This document shows, one piece after another, positions 61,621-64,000 of a DNA stretch of 64,000 nt (positions within the stretch are counted from its first letter, which is position 1; every line of letters begins with the position of its first letter). The position numbers were made by a program, and so were the translations under genes. The notes under the pieces were generated by a model. It saw only the letters and a list, made by a program, of their open reading frames with translations, was not told the DNA's origin and searched no databases. Source of the stretch: Chryseobacterium sp. Leaf180 (GTDB lineage Bacteria; Bacteroidota; Bacteroidia; Flavobacteriales; Weeksellaceae); contig NZ_LMPJ01000001.1 in the NCBI RefSeq assembly GCF_001424585.1, positions 402,442-466,441 on the forward strand, given 5' to 3'.

Positions 61621-62741
61621 TTCAGATCAAAGTTTAGTTTGATTTTTTTGCTTTTAGCAATAGACATACATGGCAAAATTTTCCCGCTTGCTTCTTCTTT
61701 TTCGGTCAGATATTCATTTTCCAAAAGCTCGACGTCACCATTTTCAAGCTGACATTCACAGGTTCCGCAAATTCCGGATTTACACGAATATGGCACCGGG
61801 AGTTTCTGTGAAATGAGCTGCTGAAGAATTTTTTCATTGTTATTTTTAAGCGTCGCTGTATACGTTTTTCCCAAAGTCTGAAATTCAACTTCAATATTAT
61901 TTATCAGCGGAAATTCTTTTTCTACCGGATAAATATCTTCATTAAACTCTTCAAAAAGTTCAAAATGAATATTCTTTTTTCTGATTCCGTGATGATAACA
62001 GGCATTTGCAAGAGACTTTATCATGTCTCCTTTTCCACAAATCAAAACTTCATCTACCGCGTCCCAAATTGTAGATTCTTCATCTGTATCATCGAGATGC
62101 AGCAGCTGATTGATAATTAAATTTAATTTCTTATCATCGAGCCGACCGTTGAAAAGCTGGTGCGAAAGTTTTTCCTGAGAATAAAAATAAAAAACCTGCA
62201 GTCTTTCGTTATATTTTTCAACTAAATCGTGCAGTTCTTCACGGAAAATAACTTCGCTGCTTGTGCGGTTTCCGTAAAAAAGAAAAAGTCTCGTACGTGG
62301 TTCGGTGTGAAGAATAGTTTTAAAATGACTTAGAATCGGTGTAATTCCTATTCCCGCTGCAAAACCAATGATGGTACGAAATTCGCTTGGCTTTGAAACT
62401 AAAGTAAAACGCCCTGAAGGAGCACTTACAAGGATTTCATCGCCTGTATGAAAATTTCTATACAGTTCTGAAGTAGCAGAATTTTCTGAGGAAATTTTAA
62501 CTGCCAAAGAAATTTTCTGTTCAAAAGGCGCCGATGTCATTGAGTAATCACGAATCACCGTTTCGCCAAAAGCCTGAAAAATCAAACTCACAAACTGACC
62601 CGCTTCAAAGCTGAAAATATCTTTTAAATCTTCGGGAATTTCAAGATCCAGCGAAAAAGAATTTTTGGTCAGGTCTTGCTTTTTAGCTATTTTTAAACGG
62701 TAAAACCGGGTCGGTTTACCTTTGTAGATTTGTTGCTCCAT
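61617..62741 (-). CDS. FAD-dependent oxidoreductase with C-terminal plant-type [2Fe-2S] ferredoxin domain
   Basis: A 374-residue electron carrier, layout like PaaE/HmpX-type reductases. The FAD domain shows RDYSMTSAP and NAD(P)-domain GFAAGIGITPILSHFK; then LICGKGDMIKSL; and the C-terminus has CKSGICGTCECQL plus a fourth Cys near the end (LPCMSIAKS), the four ligands of a plant-type [2Fe-2S] cluster. It would pass electrons from NAD(P)H to an unknown acceptor; no paa genes are near, so PaaE is unlikely. A TAAATTTG -7 element sits 11 bases upstream. Confidence 0.9.
   Translation of the reverse strand: MEQQIYKGKPTRFYRLKIAKKQDLTKNSFSLDLEIPEDLKDIFSFEAGQFVSLIFQAFGETVIRDYSMTSAPFEQKISLAVKISSENSATSELYRNFHTGDEILVSAPSGRFTLVSKPSEFRTIIGFAAGIGITPILSHFKTILHTEPRTRLFLFYGNRTSSEVIFREELHDLVEKYNERLQVFYFYSQEKLSHQLFNGRLDDKKLNLIINQLLHLDDTDEESTIWDAVDEVLICGKGDMIKSLANACYHHGIRKKNIHFELFEEFNEDIYPVEKEFPLINNIEVEFQTLGKTYTATLKNNNEKILQQLISQKLPVPYSCKSGICGTCECQLENGDVELLENEYLTEKEEASGKILPCMSIAKSKKIKLNFDLN
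62717..62724 (+). promoter_or_regulatory. Candidate -7 element of the TlpA-like gene
   Basis: TACCTTTG lies 48 bases before the ATG at 62772, inside the start of the opposite-strand reductase gene. No clear -33 element. Confidence 0.4.
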
Positions 62742-62751
62742 AAGTTCAACT

Positions 62752-62759
62752 CAAATTTA
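62752..62759 (-). promoter_or_regulatory. Candidate -7 element of the reductase/SanA-like pair
   Basis: The minus strand reads TAAATTTG, ending 11 bases before the reductase start codon. Confidence 0.5.
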
Positions 62760-62771
62760 ATTAAAATAATT

Positions 62772-63338
62772 ATGATAAAGATAATTTTCTCCGCGATTGT
62801 GCTTACCGCAGTTGTTGGCTGTACCAAAGAAAAAACCGCTGTGACTGAAAAAACGGAAACTAAAGACTCTGTAATCGTCCAAAAACCAGCAACTTCTTCT
62901 GCTCCAATTGTTGCGGATGGCTTGAAAGTCTTATCGCCGGATGACGCCGCAAAATTCTTAAATACAAAAAATGACACGCTTTACGTAACCAATTTTTTTG
63001 CAACCTGGTGCGGACCGTGCGTGAGAGAAATCCCTCATTTTAAAGATAAAATTGCTGAAGTGAAGGGTCAGCCGGTGAAAATTTCTTTCGTAAGTCTTGA
63101 TACAAAATCGGCTTGGGAAAAAGACGTTCCGAAGTTTGTCGAAAAGCAGGGCATTCAGGGAAATACCTATCTTTTGGATGGAGGATCTCTTGACGAAGCT
63201 TTTTTCAGCAAAAATTTTAAAGAGTGGAATGGCAGTGCAATTCCATTTACATATATGAGAAAGGGCGATAAAACCGACGAATATCTGGGAATGATGACAC
63301 CTGAAATTCTTGATTCTAAAATAAAGTCTTTCAAATAA
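62772..63338 (+). CDS. TlpA/ResA-like thioredoxin lipoprotein
   Basis: A 188-residue exported disulfide reductase. The lipobox is in IVLTAVVGCTKEK, so it is probably membrane-anchored. The thioredoxin domain carries FFATWCGPCVREIPHFKDKI (CxxC), the cis-Pro loop near SAIPFTYM, and a Ser/Thr/Glu-rich linker before it. Such proteins reduce apocytochrome c or other periplasmic thiols. The ATG at 62772 (MIKIIFSAIVL) is chosen; the longer frame would overlap the opposite reductase gene. Confidence 0.9.
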   Translation: MIKIIFSAIVLTAVVGCTKEKTAVTEKTETKDSVIVQKPATSSAPIVADGLKVLSPDDAAKFLNTKNDTLYVTNFFATWCGPCVREIPHFKDKIAEVKGQPVKISFVSLDTKSAWEKDVPKFVEKQGIQGNTYLLDGGSLDEAFFSKNFKEWNGSAIPFTYMRKGDKTDEYLGMMTPEILDSKIKSFK

Positions 63339-63354
63339 TTCTGAGATTACGTTA

Positions 63355-64000
63355 ATGTCGCAGAAGTTTAAAATCCTGTTTTCAGTTTTAGTAATGGCCA
63401 TTATTCTGTTTGCTTTACTGAATCTGAACACAGGATTTTTATATTTACATTTCAGCGATTTTGTTTCTGAAACTTCGCAATCGCAGATTGCTGAAATTCG
63501 TATCAACAGAGTTTTGGTGATGATTTTGGCGGGAGTTTCCATTCCTACTTCCGGTTTTCTCATGCAGGAATATTTTCAGAATCCGCTGGCAGGACCGGAT
63601 ATTTTAGGAATAACTTCCATCGCAAGTCTTTCGGTAGCTTTTTACATTTTCTTTTCGCAAAATCTATTTATTCCCGAGATTTTTCAGAACAGCTTTATGA
63701 GCATTTCCGCCATTGGAGGAAGTTTACTGCTTATGACGCTTCTCCTTGCCGTTTCCCGTAAATTTTCAGATAAATCATATCTTATCATTTTCGGATTTCT
63801 CGTATCAGCACTTGCTGGTGCAGTAGTTTCGATGTTGCAGCTATATGCAGAAGATCAAAGTCTGAAAAACTATATTCTGTGGTCATTTGGCGCAAATAAT
63901 ACGGCGACAAAAAATCAAATTTACATTCTCGGAATTTTGGTAATCATAGGATTATTTTTCTGTTTTAAAACCATAAAACCGCTCATTGGAAATTCGCTTG
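63355..64000 (+). CDS. FecCD-family iron/siderophore ABC transporter permease, 5' part, cut by window edge
   Basis: The frame opens at ATG 63355 (MSQKFKILFSVLVMAIILF) and stays open to the window end (about 215 codons). It shows RINRVLVMILAGVSIPTSGF, LMQEYFQNPLAGPDILGI and repeated hydrophobic helices, the FecCD permease pattern (usual length about 330 residues). It would import ferric siderophore, haem or cobalamin with an ATPase and binding protein lying beyond the window. It starts 16 bases after the TlpA-like gene. Confidence 0.9.
   Translation, partial: MSQKFKILFSVLVMAIILFALLNLNTGFLYLHFSDFVSETSQSQIAEIRINRVLVMILAGVSIPTSGFLMQEYFQNPLAGPDILGITSIASLSVAFYIFFSQNLFIPEIFQNSFMSISAIGGSLLLMTLLLAVSRKFSDKSYLIIFGFLVSALAGAVVSMLQLYAEDQSLKNYILWSFGANNTATKNQIYILGILVIIGLFFCFKTIKPLIGNSL

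Noticed and set aside
62958..63563. 201-codon minus-strand frame
   Set aside because: It runs opposite the CxxC thioredoxin domain and the FecCD permease start, both clear on the plus strand.
1..64000. CRISPR arrays, insertion sequences or integrase-bounded islands
   Set aside because: No regularly spaced repeats, transposase-like protein, or tRNA-end duplication was found by reading the window. The only tRNA has no integrase beside it.

Overview
The window looks like core chromosome of a low-GC flavobacterium of the Chryseobacterium/Elizabethkingia type (Bacteroidota, Weeksellaceae). The evidence is: three secreted enzymes ending in type IX secretion (T9SS) C-terminal domains and a PorQ component; promoters of the Bacteroidota kind (-7 TAnnTTTG, -33 TTG/TTTG); almost no Shine-Dalgarno signals; a lysine 6-aminotransferase; fused HisB, HisIE and CcsBA proteins. 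The genus is an inference from protein flavour, not a measurement. No prophage, insertion sequence or CRISPR array is visible.

Layout. 1-3.6 kb: end of nicotinamidase (pncA), an rRNA pseudouridine synthase, aroB and a small outer-membrane barrel. 3.6-7.3 kb (minus): a SatD-like regulator, a DUF3307 membrane protein, purC and purF. 7.3-12.5 kb: a T9SS endonuclease I, an acyl-CoA dehydrogenase, and a tight run of MazG-like, thioredoxin-like, DUF4230 and 58-aa proteins. 12.6-16.2 kb: thrS-infC-rpmI-rplT, interrupted by a terminator and a GC-rich repeat. 16.3-18.4 kb: two tandem M28 peptidases. 18.4-25.6 kb (minus): the complete histidine operon hisGDCBHAF(IE), headed by a His-rich leader peptide and an attenuator. 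25.6-28.2 kb (minus): dapD with two glycosyltransferases. 28.2-36.4 kb: an NlpC/P60 lipoprotein, a small lipoprotein, tRNA-Ala, an RND efflux operon with its own MarR/GbsR-type regulator, and a GNAT acetyltransferase. 36.5-39.8 kb (minus): DUF2007 protein and the lysine-to-aminoadipate pair. 40.2-47.1 kb: ccsBA (minus), ftsK and a LolA-like carrier. 47.2-53 kb: a T9SS metallopeptidase, LptF/G permease and two unknown exported proteins. 53.1-57.6 kb: pyrH-frr, porQ-cmk, and a YtxH/holin-like membrane trio. 57.7-64 kb: TrmH-family methyltransferase head to head with a TamL-like outer-membrane lipoprotein, SanA-like protein, a ferredoxin-reductase-like flavoprotein, a TlpA-like lipoprotein, and the start of a FecCD iron permease.

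How it fits together. Most of the window is housekeeping: purine, histidine, shikimate and lysine/DAP synthesis, translation, cytochrome c maturation and chromosome segregation. Added to this is the envelope machinery of a T9SS bacterium (PorQ, LolA-like, LptF/G, TamL-like) and several of its extracellular cargo enzymes. The best regulatory signal is a classical ribosome-mediated attenuator ahead of hisG. The most speculative lead is the SatD/DUF3307 pair, where the regulator shows motifs reminiscent of class III nucleotidyl cyclases and sits next to a membrane protein.
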